This document shows, piece after piece, positions 33,689 through 42,298 of a stretch of DNA of 64,000 nt (position 1 is the stretch's first letter; each line of letters starts with the position of its first letter). The position numbers and the translations under genes were made by a program. The DNA is from Streptomyces cacaoi (GTDB taxonomy: Bacteria > Actinomycetota > Actinomycetes > Streptomycetales > Streptomycetaceae). The notes below the pieces were generated by a model. The model was given only the letters and a program-made list of their open reading frames with translations. It was not told the DNA's origin and made no database searches. The stretch spans positions 248,001-312,000 of the forward strand of contig NZ_BJMM01000007.1 of the NCBI RefSeq assembly GCF_006539165.1. The letters run 5' to 3'.

Positions 33689-35626
33689 TCACAGCTCGCC
33701 GAACTGGCGCTCCTTGAGCCCGTACTTGCGGGCCGTCGGGTTCCAGATCGAGGCGGCCTTCTTCTTGGCGACGGTGGCCGTGCCGCTCGCACGGTTCCCG
33801 GCCGCGGCGTGCGCACCGCCCTTGGCCTTGCCCTTGTGGCAGCCGCCCTTCTTGCCGACCTGACCCGCCCAGGCCGCGTACTGGTTGTCGGCGTTGGCCG
33901 AGGACTTCCAGGCGTTGGTGAGCGCGCTCTTCAGCTCACCGATACGAGGGATCTTGTCCGTGGGCAGCTCACCGAGCCGCCGGACCAGACCGTTGCGCTG
34001 CTTGGCCGCGGCACGCAGGTCGGCCGCCGCCTTGCCGAGCTTCGTGCAGTTCTTGATGTTCTCCACCGAACGCACCACCGAAGCACGGCTGTTGTTGCTG
34101 TCGGCGAGCAGCTCGTCCAGCTTCTTCGACTGCTCCTCGGCCGGGTCCGGCGGCGGCGAGGACTCCTCCTCGGCTGCGGACTGCGTCTTCGACTGCTCCT
34201 TGGCCACCGGCTTGCTCTCGTCGCCGCCGCCGCTGGTGAGCAGCGCGACCAGCAGACCGATGACGGCCACGCCCGCGAGCCCGCCGGCGATCAGCAGACC
34301 GGACGGCCCGCCGCCCCGGCCACGCCCGCCGCGCCGTCTTCCGCGCCCCTCGGGCTCGTAGTCGTCGAACGCGCCGGAGGCCGGCTCGGGACGCCCCTGC
34401 CGCATCGCGGCCGCGTCGAAGACCGGCAGATTCTGGGTGGAGCCGGGCTCGTCCCCCGCCGGGACGCCGGACGGACCGGACCCCGGCTCGGCGCGGAACA
34501 GCCCCTCGAACTCGGGGAGCGTGGCGGGCCGCCCGCCGGAGTCCTGCTCGACGGCGGGCTGCTGCGGTGCCGCCGGGGGCGCGGCGTGCCGGGCGGCGCC
34601 GGCGGACCGCTGGGCCCGCAGCGTGCGGGTCGCCTCGGAATCCTGGGCGGGCACGCCGGGGCCGCCGAGGCCTGCGTCGGTGACCGGCGGGATGTACTGC
34701 GTCGCCGCCTCGGCGGCCGGGGCGCCGCCGGGCTGGGGCGGGAGCAGCTGGGTGCCGTCCTCCGGTCCGGCCTGCGGCTGCGGAGCGGCGGCGAACGGCG
34801 GGATCAGCTGGGTGGCTTCGGAGTCGGCGCCCGTCTGCGGCGGGATCAGCTGCGTCGCCTCGGAGCCCAGGTCGGGCACGCCGGCGCCCTGCGTTCCCGT
34901 CGCCGGGGTCCCGGGAGGCGCAGGAGGCACCGGCGGAACGGGCGGCGGACCGGCGGGCATGGGTGGAGGCGTCGCACCGGGCGGCGGGAAGGCGGCGGGC
35001 GGCGGACCGCCGGGCGCCGCACCCGGGCCCTCCGGCGGCAGCGCGTGCCGCCCACGGGAGGGGGCGCCCTCCGGCGGCAGCTGCCCGGGCGCACCGCCCG
35101 GCGCACCGGAGGACGGGGCCCCGGGCGGCGGCAGCGGCATACCGGACATGCCGGACTCGGACGGCGCGAAGGGCACCGGCGGATGCGCCGGCGCACCGTG
35201 CGCCCCGGCGCCGTACGACGACGCGGGGGCACCCTCCGGCGGCAGCGGTGTGCCCTCCGGGGGCAGCGGCTGCGCGGCGGGCGGCACCGACGGACCGGCG
35301 GCCGGTGCCACGGACCCGGAAGCCGACGGCATCCCCGACGGCATCCCCGGCTGCGGTCCCGGCGGCGGCCCGGGGTACGACCCGGTGCCGGCCCCGGCCG
35401 CGCCCTCGGAGCCGGGGCCCCAGGGATCGCCCCACGGCTGTCCCGCGGGCGGCTGCACCTGAGCCGGTGCGGAGGGGATGTGCGGCTGGTCCGGAGTCCA
35501 CGGGTCGCCGTGCGCAGGCAGCACGACCCCTTCGCGGGGGGCTTCCCGCGGGGTCGTGGCCGCGGGCAGCGGGTCGCCGGACGTGCCGGAAATCCCGTCC
35601 TGTCCGCGTCCGTTGTGCGTCGTCAC
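33689..35626 (-). CDS. Pro-rich single-pass membrane protein with TQLIPP repeats
   Basis: 645 residues. The N-terminal about 430 are low-complexity Pro/Gly/Ala with four related motifs: SEATQLIPP twice, EDGTQLLPP and AATQYIPP. A basic run (GRGRRRGGRGRGGG) precedes one transmembrane helix (LLIAGGLAGVAVIGLLVALLTSGGG, roughly 440-460). The extracytoplasmic C-terminal domain is helical and charged, with two Cys (NIKNCTKLG; KKGGCHKG) that could pair. The GTG start has AGGAGT at 4 nt. The Thr-Gln-Pro motifs look like substrate or FHA-docking sites of Ser/Thr kinases (inference). Function unknown. Confidence 0.82.
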   Translation of the reverse strand: MTTHNGRGQDGISGTSGDPLPAATTPREAPREGVVLPAHGDPWTPDQPHIPSAPAQVQPPAGQPWGDPWGPGSEGAAGAGTGSYPGPPPGPQPGMPSGMPSASGSVAPAAGPSVPPAAQPLPPEGTPLPPEGAPASSYGAGAHGAPAHPPVPFAPSESGMSGMPLPPPGAPSSGAPGGAPGQLPPEGAPSRGRHALPPEGPGAAPGGPPPAAFPPPGATPPPMPAGPPPVPPVPPAPPGTPATGTQGAGVPDLGSEATQLIPPQTGADSEATQLIPPFAAAPQPQAGPEDGTQLLPPQPGGAPAAEAATQYIPPVTDAGLGGPGVPAQDSEATRTLRAQRSAGAARHAAPPAAPQQPAVEQDSGGRPATLPEFEGLFRAEPGSGPSGVPAGDEPGSTQNLPVFDAAAMRQGRPEPASGAFDDYEPEGRGRRRGGRGRGGGPSGLLIAGGLAGVAVIGLLVALLTSGGGDESKPVAKEQSKTQSAAEEESSPPPDPAEEQSKKLDELLADSNNSRASVVRSVENIKNCTKLGKAAADLRAAAKQRNGLVRRLGELPTDKIPRIGELKSALTNAWKSSANADNQYAAWAGQVGKKGGCHKGKAKGGAHAAAGNRASGTATVAKKKAASIWNPTARKYGLKERQFGEL

Positions 35627-35918
35627 CGAGACTCCTGTTCGCTCGCCGAAGGAACGTCGGCTCACGCTACCGGTTCCCCCGGAAGAGCTACCACGGCCCC
35701 AGGTCAGGGCAGCATCCGCACACCACGACCCGCTCGACCGCCCCGGGACACCCGCGCGTCCCCACCGGCGAGGCGGGCCCCGCACACCGCCTGCCCGCGC
35801 ACCGACGACGGCCCCCGGCCACCGGCACACGGCACACGGCACACGGAAGAGCGAGCGCACAGAACGAGCGCGCAGAGCGACCGCGCAGAACGACCGCGCA
35901 GAACGACCGTGGGAGCGC

Positions 35919-37307
35919 TCAGGCCGCCGCCGGTTCCAGTCGCGCGGAGAACTCCTTGACCACCCGCTCCTGTGCGTACGGCTCCAGTCGCTGACGGAAG
36001 TCGTCCAGGTACTCGGCGCCACGGTCCGAGCGCAGACCGGCGAGCAGGTCGGCGGCCTGACCCGCCGTGTCGCAGGCGCGTTCCACCTCGCGCTGCTGCA
36101 CCTGCGCGCTCGCGAGCAGGAACAGCCCGATGGCGCGCCGCCGGGCGCGGCCCTCCGGGTGCCCGGCCACGGCCTCCTCGGCGCGGGCCGCCGCACCGGC
36201 GCCCTGCCCCAGGTCCCGGTGTCCGTGGGCGAGTTCGTCGGCGAGGTAGGCGCGGTCGAAGTGCACGATCCAGGCCGGGTCGTCGCCGGTTGCCTGGCGG
36301 GCGTCCGCGCCGTCCATGGCGGTCAGCGCGCGGGAGGCGGAGGTCTGGAAAGCGCGCGCGTCCCCCATCAGCGCATGCCCCCGTGCCTCGGCGGCGTGGA
36401 ACATGGCCTCGGCGCGCGGGGTGACCTGCCCGCGCGCCCCTTCCTGCGCCGCCCGCGCCAACTGCGCGATCTCGCGCGGGTTTCCGAGCGAGGCCGCCAG
36501 GTGGCTCATGCTCGCCGCCAGCACGTACCCGCCGTAGGCGCGGTCGCCCGCGGCCTGGGCCAGCCGCAGGGACTGGATGTAGTAGCGCTGGGCCAGTCCG
36601 GGCTGCCCGGTGTCGACGGCCATGTACCCGGCCAGCTCCGTCAGCCGTGCGACGGCGGCGAACAGCGCACGCCCGGTGGACTCCCGGTAGGAGCCGCCCA
36701 GCAGTCCCGAGACGACGCTGTTGAGGTAGTGCACGACGACGGGGCGGATGTGCCCGCTGCCGTAGCGGTGGTCCAGCTCGGAGAGCGATTCGGTCATCGC
36801 GCGGACGGCCTCCACATCGGCGGTGCCGACGCGCGCGCCGGACGAGCGCGCCACCTGCTGGTCGGGGGCCGTGATCAGCCAGTCCCTGCTGGGTTCGACG
36901 AGGGCGGAGGCCGCCACGGACGAGCCGGCGAGGAAGTCCCTGCGCCCGACGTCGCTGCGCCACAGCTCACACACCTGCTCGACGGCGCCGACGACGGTGG
37001 GCGCGAACTGGAGCCCCACGCCGGACGCGAGGTTCTTGCCGTTCGCCATGCCGATCTCGTCGATCGTCACCGTGCGGCCCAGCTTGCGGCCGAGCGCCTC
37101 CGCGATGATGCCGGGCGCGCGCCCGCGCGGCTGCTGTCCTCGCAGCCAGCGGGCGACCGAGGTCTTGTCGTAGCGCAGATCCAGTCCGTGCTCGGCGCCG
37201 CACATGTTCACGCGGCGGGCGAGGCCGGCGTTGGAGCAGCCGGCCTCCTGGATGAGTGCCTGCAACCGTTCGTTGGGCTGCCTCGCGACGAGCGGCCTGG
37301 CGGCCAT
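35919..37307 (-). CDS. HTH regulator with helical TPR-like domain (conserved in Streptomyces)
   Basis: 462 residues. The N-terminal XRE-like HTH (RLQALIQEAGCSNAGLARRVN; KTSVARWLRGQQPRGRAPGIIAEALGRKLG) is followed by DVGRRDFLAGSSVAASALVEP, a Tat-like or linker segment, and then repeated helical pairs of TPR type (YYIQSLRLAQAAGDRAYGGYVLAASM; REIAQLARAAQEGARG; ALAERGEAV-like units). This is a well-conserved streptomycete protein class thought to act in development. I cannot name a target. SD GGAGGGGG precedes ATG 37307. Divergent from the prim-pol-like gene. Confidence 0.85.
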   Translation of the reverse strand: MAARPLVARQPNERLQALIQEAGCSNAGLARRVNMCGAEHGLDLRYDKTSVARWLRGQQPRGRAPGIIAEALGRKLGRTVTIDEIGMANGKNLASGVGLQFAPTVVGAVEQVCELWRSDVGRRDFLAGSSVAASALVEPSRDWLITAPDQQVARSSGARVGTADVEAVRAMTESLSELDHRYGSGHIRPVVVHYLNSVVSGLLGGSYRESTGRALFAAVARLTELAGYMAVDTGQPGLAQRYYIQSLRLAQAAGDRAYGGYVLAASMSHLAASLGNPREIAQLARAAQEGARGQVTPRAEAMFHAAEARGHALMGDARAFQTSASRALTAMDGADARQATGDDPAWIVHFDRAYLADELAHGHRDLGQGAGAAARAEEAVAGHPEGRARRRAIGLFLLASAQVQQREVERACDTAGQAADLLAGLRSDRGAEYLDDFRQRLEPYAQERVVKEFSARLEPAAA

Positions 37308-37731
37308 GGGGTCCCCCTCCGGAAGACGGCGTACGCACGATCACTGCCCGGCGCATATGCCATGAATGCAACGGATGCCAAGAATGCGGTGGATCGGTGG
37401 GTTGCCGGGAATTGCGGGGATGCGGCAGATACGGACGGTGTTTCGGGACCGTGAACTTCTCTGCGGCACACGGGCGTTGCACAAGCCGCTTTCCCGGCAA
37501 ACCACACCATTCACAGCACATGGCGCCTCGGAGGAACTACCCACCCAAGCCGTCCCGGCGTGCACGCGCCCCCGCGGGTGCACCCGTGCGCCCTTCGGGG
37601 CACGTCCTGCCCCGCCTCGGCCCGTGGACGCGCCCGCGCCGCCGGGCGGCGCACCGTCGGCGCACGGCCGCACCGCACCCCCGGGCACACCGTTCGCCGC
37701 CCCGTAACCCGTACTGACAGCGGAAGTTGTG
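37308..37731. other. Divergent intergenic region with short direct repeats
   Basis: 424 bp between the HTH/TPR regulator and the prim-pol-like gene. The part near 37360-37440 is less GC-rich and carries GAATGC/GGATGC direct repeats (for example CATGAATGCAACGGATGCC then AAGAATGCGG). No gene is convincing; the frames here give Pro/Arg-rich strings. Confidence 0.45.
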
Positions 37732-38460
37732 ATGGTCGTGGAAGAGACCATCACACTGCCCGCAGGGGCTCGCGCGACCCGCCTCATCCCCCGGCAGCGA
37801 ACGGAGTCGTCCCCGCTCGACCATGCCGTCCGCTACGCACAGGAGCGGGCCTGGGACGTCTTCCCCGGCACCTGGCTGGAGGCGGACGCCGGCGTACCGC
37901 GCTGCTCGTGCGGCGCGTCCGGCTGCACCGCGCCCGGCGCCCACCCCGCACGCCGTGACTGGTCCGGCGAGGTCACCGGAAGCGCGACCACCGCGCGCCG
38001 CCTGTGGGCCGAGCGGCCACGGGCCGCCGTCCTGCTGCCGACGGGACGGGCCTTCGACGCCCTGGAGGTCCCGCAGATGGCCGGCTGCCTCGCCCTCGCC
38101 CGTCTGGAGCGCACGGCGCGGACGGCTCCGGCGGGCTCCGCGGCCACGGCCACCGCGGCACCGGGGCCCGTCACCTGCACTCCGGACGGCCGGATGGTCT
38201 TCTTCGTGCTGCCCGGCACCGCGCCCCGACTGGCCGACGCCGTCCGGAAGTTGGGCCACTCCCCGGGCGCGCTGCCCCTCACCGTGCGCGGTGAGGGCGA
38301 CTGGGTGGCCGCGCCGCCCACCCGCCTGGGCACCCGCGGCTCGGTGCAGTGGGCCCGGCAGCCGACGGCCGCCAACCGCTGGCTGCCGGACGCCACGGAG
38401 CTGCTGCCCGCGCTCGTCTACGCCTGCTACGCCACCGGCGCCACCGCCCCGGCCGGCTGA
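37732..38460 (+). CDS. Bifunctional primase/polymerase N-terminal domain-like protein
   Basis: 242 residues. It resembles the prim-pol domain proteins of streptomycetes: HAVRYAQERAWDVFPGTWLEADAGVPRCSCG, then CTAPGAHPARRDW (the C-x8-H zinc-like pattern of prim-pol N-termini), RAAVLLPTGRAFDALEVPQMAG and VRGEGDWVAAPPTRLG. The catalytic DxD acidic pair of active archaeo-eukaryotic primases is not evident, so it may be a degenerate, regulatory relative. ATG at 37732 is chosen over the preceding GTG. Unlinked to any replication or phage gene here. Confidence 0.75.
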   Translation: MVVEETITLPAGARATRLIPRQRTESSPLDHAVRYAQERAWDVFPGTWLEADAGVPRCSCGASGCTAPGAHPARRDWSGEVTGSATTARRLWAERPRAAVLLPTGRAFDALEVPQMAGCLALARLERTARTAPAGSAATATAAPGPVTCTPDGRMVFFVLPGTAPRLADAVRKLGHSPGALPLTVRGEGDWVAAPPTRLGTRGSVQWARQPTAANRWLPDATELLPALVYACYATGATAPAG

Positions 38461-38578
38461 CGCACCCGGCGCGGGAAGCCGGTGTTCGCACGCCCGGCAC
38501 CACAGCGCCGCCCGCCCGGCGCGCGCCGCCGCACGGAGGCACCGGCTCGCGGGGCGGCGCCCGGCGGGGACGCGGGGC

Positions 38579-39538
38579 TCAGCCGGCGGCGGGCAACACC
38601 GCCTGGAGGAAGGGCTCGACGACCTTGCGCCAGTCGTCCGGCCGGTCGTAGTGGACGAGATGACCGGCGTCGGGCACCTCGGCGTAGATGCCGCGCGGCA
38701 GCACCCGCACCATCTCCTGCGCCTCGGCGCGGCCCAACTCGCCGTCCACGCCGCGCACCACGAGCGTGGGGCACTGCACCTGTGCCAGCTCGTCCCAGTG
38801 CGCGTCGTGCACCCACGTCTCGCGGGCGCGCATCATCTGCTCGGGCGTGAAGACCGGCCGCCAGCCGTCCTCGCCCTCGGCCATCACCTCGGCGAAGAAC
38901 GCGCCACGGGCGGGCTGCGGACGCTCCAGCGCCGGGTCGTCCTCGCCGAACCACTTGCGGACGTCCGCGAGCGTGGCGAAGGGGACCGGCCAGGAGCGGA
39001 ACCACAGGTCCCACTCGTGCTGGGACTGCTCGCCCAGCGCGGAGGCCCGCATGTCCGTGATGACGAGCGCCTGCACCAGATCCGGCCGCCGGGCGGCCAG
39101 CTGCCAGGCCGTGAGCGCTCCCATGGCATGGCCGACGAGTGCGGCCGGCGCGAGGCCGAGCTGCTCCAGGGCCGCCTCGGCGTCGGCGACGTACGCCTCC
39201 CGGTCGTAGGCGCCGTCGCCGGGTTTGCCGCTGCGGCCGTGGCCGCGCTGGTCGAGGGCGACGGCACGGTAGCGGCCGGAGAGGACGCGGGCGGTGGCGG
39301 CCCAGTGCGAGGCCCGGCCCATCAGTCCGTGCAGCAACAGGACGCCCGGCGCGGGGCCGCCGTCCTCCGGCCCGGCCGGGGCGGCGCCGGACGCCTCGCG
39401 TCCGCCGGCGGCCGGCCCTCCGCCGTCCCCGCCGGCCGTGGGTCCGTCCTTGAGCGGATCGCCGAACTCCCAGGCAGCCAGCCGGATTCCGTCCGCGCCG
39501 GTCAGATCGATCCGTTGCACCACGTCGTGCACCCCCAC
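38579..39538 (-). CDS. Alpha/beta hydrolase fold protein with Ala at the nucleophile position
   Basis: 319 residues. Alpha/beta-hydrolase landmarks: PGVLLLHGLMGRASHW (oxyanion loop), YRAVALDQRGHGRSGKP, LVGHAMGALTAWQLAARRPDLV (nucleophile elbow), CPTLVVRGVDGELGRAEAQEM (acid) and EVPDAGHLVHYDRP (His). The elbow is G-H-A-M-G: the codon is GCC, one base change from the TCC serine expected in G-x-S-x-G. A Pro/Gly-rich insert follows about residue 30. Without the serine the classical esterase mechanism is lost. GTG 39538 is a best guess. A block of GAAC/GTTC inverted repeats lies just upstream. Confidence 0.85.
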   Translation of the reverse strand: MGVHDVVQRIDLTGADGIRLAAWEFGDPLKDGPTAGGDGGGPAAGGREASGAAPAGPEDGGPAPGVLLLHGLMGRASHWAATARVLSGRYRAVALDQRGHGRSGKPGDGAYDREAYVADAEAALEQLGLAPAALVGHAMGALTAWQLAARRPDLVQALVITDMRASALGEQSQHEWDLWFRSWPVPFATLADVRKWFGEDDPALERPQPARGAFFAEVMAEGEDGWRPVFTPEQMMRARETWVHDAHWDELAQVQCPTLVVRGVDGELGRAEAQEMVRVLPRGIYAEVPDAGHLVHYDRPDDWRKVVEPFLQAVLPAAG

Positions 39539-39562
39539 TCGCTCAGCCGCTGCGTCAGCGTA

Positions 39563-39613
39563 TCGAACCTCTATTCGAACAGCGGGGGTTCGTGATGAAC
39601 ACCCCACGTTCGA
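39563..39613. promoter_or_regulatory. Cluster of GAAC...GTTC inverted repeats upstream of the hydrolase
   Basis: Three overlapping dyads: TCGAA-N6-TTCGA (39563-39578), GAAC-N7-GTTC (39577-39591) and GAAC-N7-GTTC (39597-39611). The last two have the same spacing and centres 20 bp apart, about two helical turns. The first resembles a LexA/SOS box (GAAC-N4-GTTC) with one mismatch. Position is 25-75 bp upstream of the leftward hydrolase start. Confidence 0.45.
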
Positions 39614-39721
39614 GTGACGGGCCCCCGGGGTTGCCCGTCGCCCCCACGGGGAGACAGGAACCGGGAGGGGGGCCGACCCTGAGAGCTCGGGGCTCCGGGT
39701 CGCCGCGGGGGGACATGGGGA

Positions 39722-39760
39722 AGCGGGGCCCCGGCGAATGACGGCGCCGGGGCCCCCGCT
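39722..39760. terminator. Strong GC hairpin
   Basis: GGGGCCCCGGCG (39725-39736) pairs exactly with CGCCGGGGCCCC (39745-39756) around an 8-nt loop, and three more pairs form after one bulged C. It could end a leftward ideR readthrough or a rightward transcript. No T-tract. Confidence 0.5.
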
Positions 39761-40103
39761 GTGTGCCCGGCTCCCTCAGTGGGCGCGGCGCCCTCGGCCG
39801 CGCCTCGCGGGCCCGCCGCGCGGACCGGGCGGCGCCGGACACCGCGGCACCCCGGCGAACGCCCCAGGGAATACGTGGGACACGGCATCGACGGCTCCCC
39901 TCCCGTCCCGGTACGCGTCCGCCGCCGGTCCGCGGCGGGCGCCGCCTTCGGCGGCCTGCGCTCCCGTTCGGCTTCCGCACCTCACCGGCCCGCTGCCCGG
40001 CCCGGTCTGCCCGGTGATCCGCTCTCCTCGGTCCGACTCCTCGGCCCGGCCCCTCGTTCCGGCCCTCGGCCCGGTCCTCGGTCCGATCTTCTGGTCCGCT
40101 CTG

Positions 40104-40250
40104 TTCGTCAGCGTGCGTCGGCGTCTGTCAGCGTTCGTCGGTGTACGCCAACGCTGGTCGGTCCACGTCGGCCTCGTCGGCGTTCGGTCGGTGTCGTCGG
40201 CGTCGGTCGGCGTGCTTCGGTGCTGTTCGTCCGGTCGTCGTGCGGCTCGG
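40104..40250. repeat. Degenerate GTCGGCGT-type simple repeat
   Basis: A run of related short units (GTCAGCGT, GTCGGCGT, GTCGGTGT, GTCGGTCC, GTCGTCGG), richer in T on the plus strand than anything near it. The units do not keep one period. It sits about 0.3 kb downstream of ideR. Confidence 0.5.
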
Positions 40251-40538
40251 CCGTCCGGGGCCGTGCGCCCGGACCGCACCCCCCGCGGTGCGTCGGCCAT
40301 TCGGAACAGCCTGGCACGCGACCCCGGTCGCGCGCCGGTGTTCCAGCAACTCTGGTACGTGGGCGGCCAATTGGGAAGGCCCGGCCACCGGCCGCGGCCG
40401 CGAGGAGCAGGGCCGGACCGTACGGCAGCGCCTCGGGGCGAAGACGGGCGCCCGGGGCGCGGACCGGTGGTGCGGGCGGGGACGGCGAGCCCCGGCCGCG
40501 CCCGCACCACCGGCCGGGGACGAGCCCCGGCGAAGAGA

Positions 40539-41231
40539 TCAGCGCTTGGCGACGAAGACGTGGGAGGCGACGTCCGAGCCCAGCTCGGCGGCCTCGCCGC
40601 TGCTGCCCACCTGGACGCCCCCGGCCACGCCGGAGTTCACGCTCACCACGGCGCCGGGCTGCACACCCGCACGCCGGAGGGTGTACATCAGCTGTGCGTC
40701 CTTCTGGATCGGCTCGCCGATGCGGCGCACCACGACCGTCTTGCCGCCGTCCGGCTTCAGCTCGCTCAGGCTCACCAGGCCGTCGTCCAGGAACGGATCC
40801 ACCGCGCCCTTCTCGCCCAGCTCCTCCAGGCCCGGGATCGGGTTGCCGTACGGCGACTCCGTGGGGTGCCGGAGCAGATCGAGGACGCGGCGCTCGACCG
40901 CCTCGCTCATCACGTGCTCCCAGCGGCACGCCTCCGCGTGCACCTGCTCCCACTCCAGGCCGATCACATCGACGAGGAGGCACTCGGCGAGCCGGTGCTT
41001 GCGCATCACGCGCGTGGCCAGCCTGCGGCCCTCGTCGGTCAGCTCCAGATGGCGGTCGCCGGCGACCGTCACCAGCCCGTCGCGCTCCATCCTGGCCACG
41101 GTCTGGCTGACCGTCGGGCCGCTCTGATCGAGGCGCTCGGCGATGCGGGCACGCATCGGGACCACACCTTCCTCCTCAAGCTCCAGGATGGTGCGGAGAT
41201 ACATCTCCGTGGTGTCGATGAGTCCGGACAT
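40539..41231 (-). CDS. ideR: Iron-dependent repressor of the DtxR/IdeR/DmdR1 family
   Basis: 230 residues, the full three-domain DtxR layout. [25 protein letters not shown], then [26 protein letters not shown]. Metal/dimer domain: [32 protein letters not shown], with the Cys-Glu-His ligands of the regulatory metal site, and [14 protein letters not shown]-terminal SH3-like domain. It represses siderophore and iron-uptake genes when loaded with Fe2+. In S. coelicolor the orthologue is DmdR1, reported to have an overlapping antisense gene, adm; long plus-strand frames lie opposite this gene as well. Divergent from the SIS gene with a DasR-like site between. Confidence 0.97.
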   Translation of the reverse strand: MSGLIDTTEMYLRTILELEEEGVVPMRARIAERLDQSGPTVSQTVARMERDGLVTVAGDRHLELTDEGRRLATRVMRKHRLAECLLVDVIGLEWEQVHAEACRWEHVMSEAVERRVLDLLRHPTESPYGNPIPGLEELGEKGAVDPFLDDGLVSLSELKPDGGKTVVVRRIGEPIQKDAQLMYTLRRAGVQPGAVVSVNSGVAGGVQVGSSGEAAELGSDVASHVFVAKR

Positions 41232-41364
41232 GCGTAGCCCCTAGTCAGCTCGTGCGGTGGCCCTGGCATCAATTCTGACGCATCGCACCGACAACCGGCT
41301 GCCCCGGAGCGGAAGCGGCCCGAGGAGCGCACCTCGCCCGTATCGGCACAACACGTCACCCGTA

Positions 41365-41389
41365 TTGACAAAGAAAGGTCCAGACCTCA
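41365..41389. promoter_or_regulatory. TTGACA box and DasR-like (dre) site
   Basis: TTGACA at 41365-41370 is followed within 4 nt by AAAGGTCCAGACCTCA (41374-41389). The core GGTC-CA-GACC differs by one base from the dre core GGTC-TA-GACC bound by the N-acetylglucosamine regulator DasR. It lies between ideR/dmdR1 and the sugar-isomerase (SIS) gene. DasR control of dmdR1 is established in S. coelicolor (family knowledge); that this site works here is inference. Confidence 0.6.
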
Positions 41390-41444
41390 ACGTGATCGCC
41401 GCGAGGCCGGGACAGCCGGTCGTCCGGGAAGCGAGGGGCCGGGG

Positions 41445-42197
41445 ATGAGTGACCAGACGCTGGCGGGGGACTTCTTCGACGCCGCCATCGGCCTGCTGCG
41501 ACAGGTCAAGGAGGGTGAGGCCGGACACATCGAGGAGGCCGGGCGCCTGCTCGCCGAGGTGATCGCCGACGGCGGGCGGATCTTCGCCTTCGGCGCGGGG
41601 CACTCCTCGCTCCCCGCGCAGGACACCGTCTACCGTGCGGGCGGCCTCGCCGTCATGAACCTGCTGGCGGTGCCCGGCGTCGTCGGCGTCGACGTCCGCC
41701 CCGCCACCCTCGGCAGCGCGCTCGAACGCGTCGACGGGCTCGCGGGGGCCGTGCTCGACTCCAGCCCGGCCCGCTCCGGTGACGTGCTGATCATCATCTC
41801 CCTCTCCGGGCGCAACGCGCTCCCCGTCGAGCTGGCCATGAACGCGCGGGCCCTCGGGATGAAGGTCGTGGGCGTGACCTCCGTCGCGTACGCCGAGCGC
41901 ACCCGCTCGCGGCACAGCACGGGCACCTTCCTCAAGGACCACTGCGACGTCGTCGTCGACAGCCGGATCCCGGTCGGCGACGCCGAACTGACGGCGGAAG
42001 GCGTGGGCGCGCCCTTCGCGCCCGCCTCGACGGTCGTCACCAGCGCGGTCATGCAGGCCGTGATCGCCGCGGCGACCGGGGAGCTGGTGCGGCGCGGAGT
42101 GGAACCCCCGCTGCTGCGCTCGGGGAACGTGGACGGCGGGCACGACTGGAACGGCCGCGTCATGGACGCCTACGCCGACCGCATCTTCTACCGCTGA
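41445..42197 (+). CDS. SIS-domain (sugar isomerase) protein, UPF0309 type
   Basis: 250 residues. The SIS fold is shown by RIFAFGAGHSSLPAQDTVYRAGG and SGDVLIIISLSGRNALPVELAMNARALGMKVVGVTS, with phosphosugar-binding Ser/Thr loops; the conserved tail is SGNVDGGHDWNGRVMDAYADRIFY. Relatives bind amino-sugar phosphates. It is divergent from ideR across a DasR-like site, consistent with a role in N-acetylglucosamine metabolism or sensing. Weak SD before ATG 41445. Confidence 0.93.
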   Translation: MSDQTLAGDFFDAAIGLLRQVKEGEAGHIEEAGRLLAEVIADGGRIFAFGAGHSSLPAQDTVYRAGGLAVMNLLAVPGVVGVDVRPATLGSALERVDGLAGAVLDSSPARSGDVLIIISLSGRNALPVELAMNARALGMKVVGVTSVAYAERTRSRHSTGTFLKDHCDVVVDSRIPVGDAELTAEGVGAPFAPASTVVTSAVMQAVIAAATGELVRRGVEPPLLRSGNVDGGHDWNGRVMDAYADRIFYR

Positions 42198-42298
42198 GAT
42201 CCGCCGGTACGGCCGGGATACGCCGGACACACCGGATGCACCGGGGGCCGGCCACCGCTGAGGCCGCCGGGGCCCGTGCGCGGTCGCCCGGGCCCGCG

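Larger units (their letters stand above)
39614..40538. other. Long region without a convincing gene
   Basis: About 0.9 kb between the hydrolase promoter and the end of ideR. Open frames on both strands are long but encode low-complexity Arg/Pro/Thr strings. It holds a strong hairpin (39722-39760) and a degenerate GTCGGCGT repeat stretch (40104-40250). It may be the 3' region of the ideR transcript and of its antisense frame. Confidence 0.5.

Noticed and set aside
39563..39578. Definite SOS (LexA) box
   Set aside because: The right half-site reads ATTC rather than GTTC, and the neighbouring dyads have a different spacing; left as a possibility only.
39776..40510. 245-codon minus-strand frame downstream of ideR
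   Set aside because: Arg/Pro/Thr-rich repeat product from the GTCGGCGT tract; no SD, no motif.
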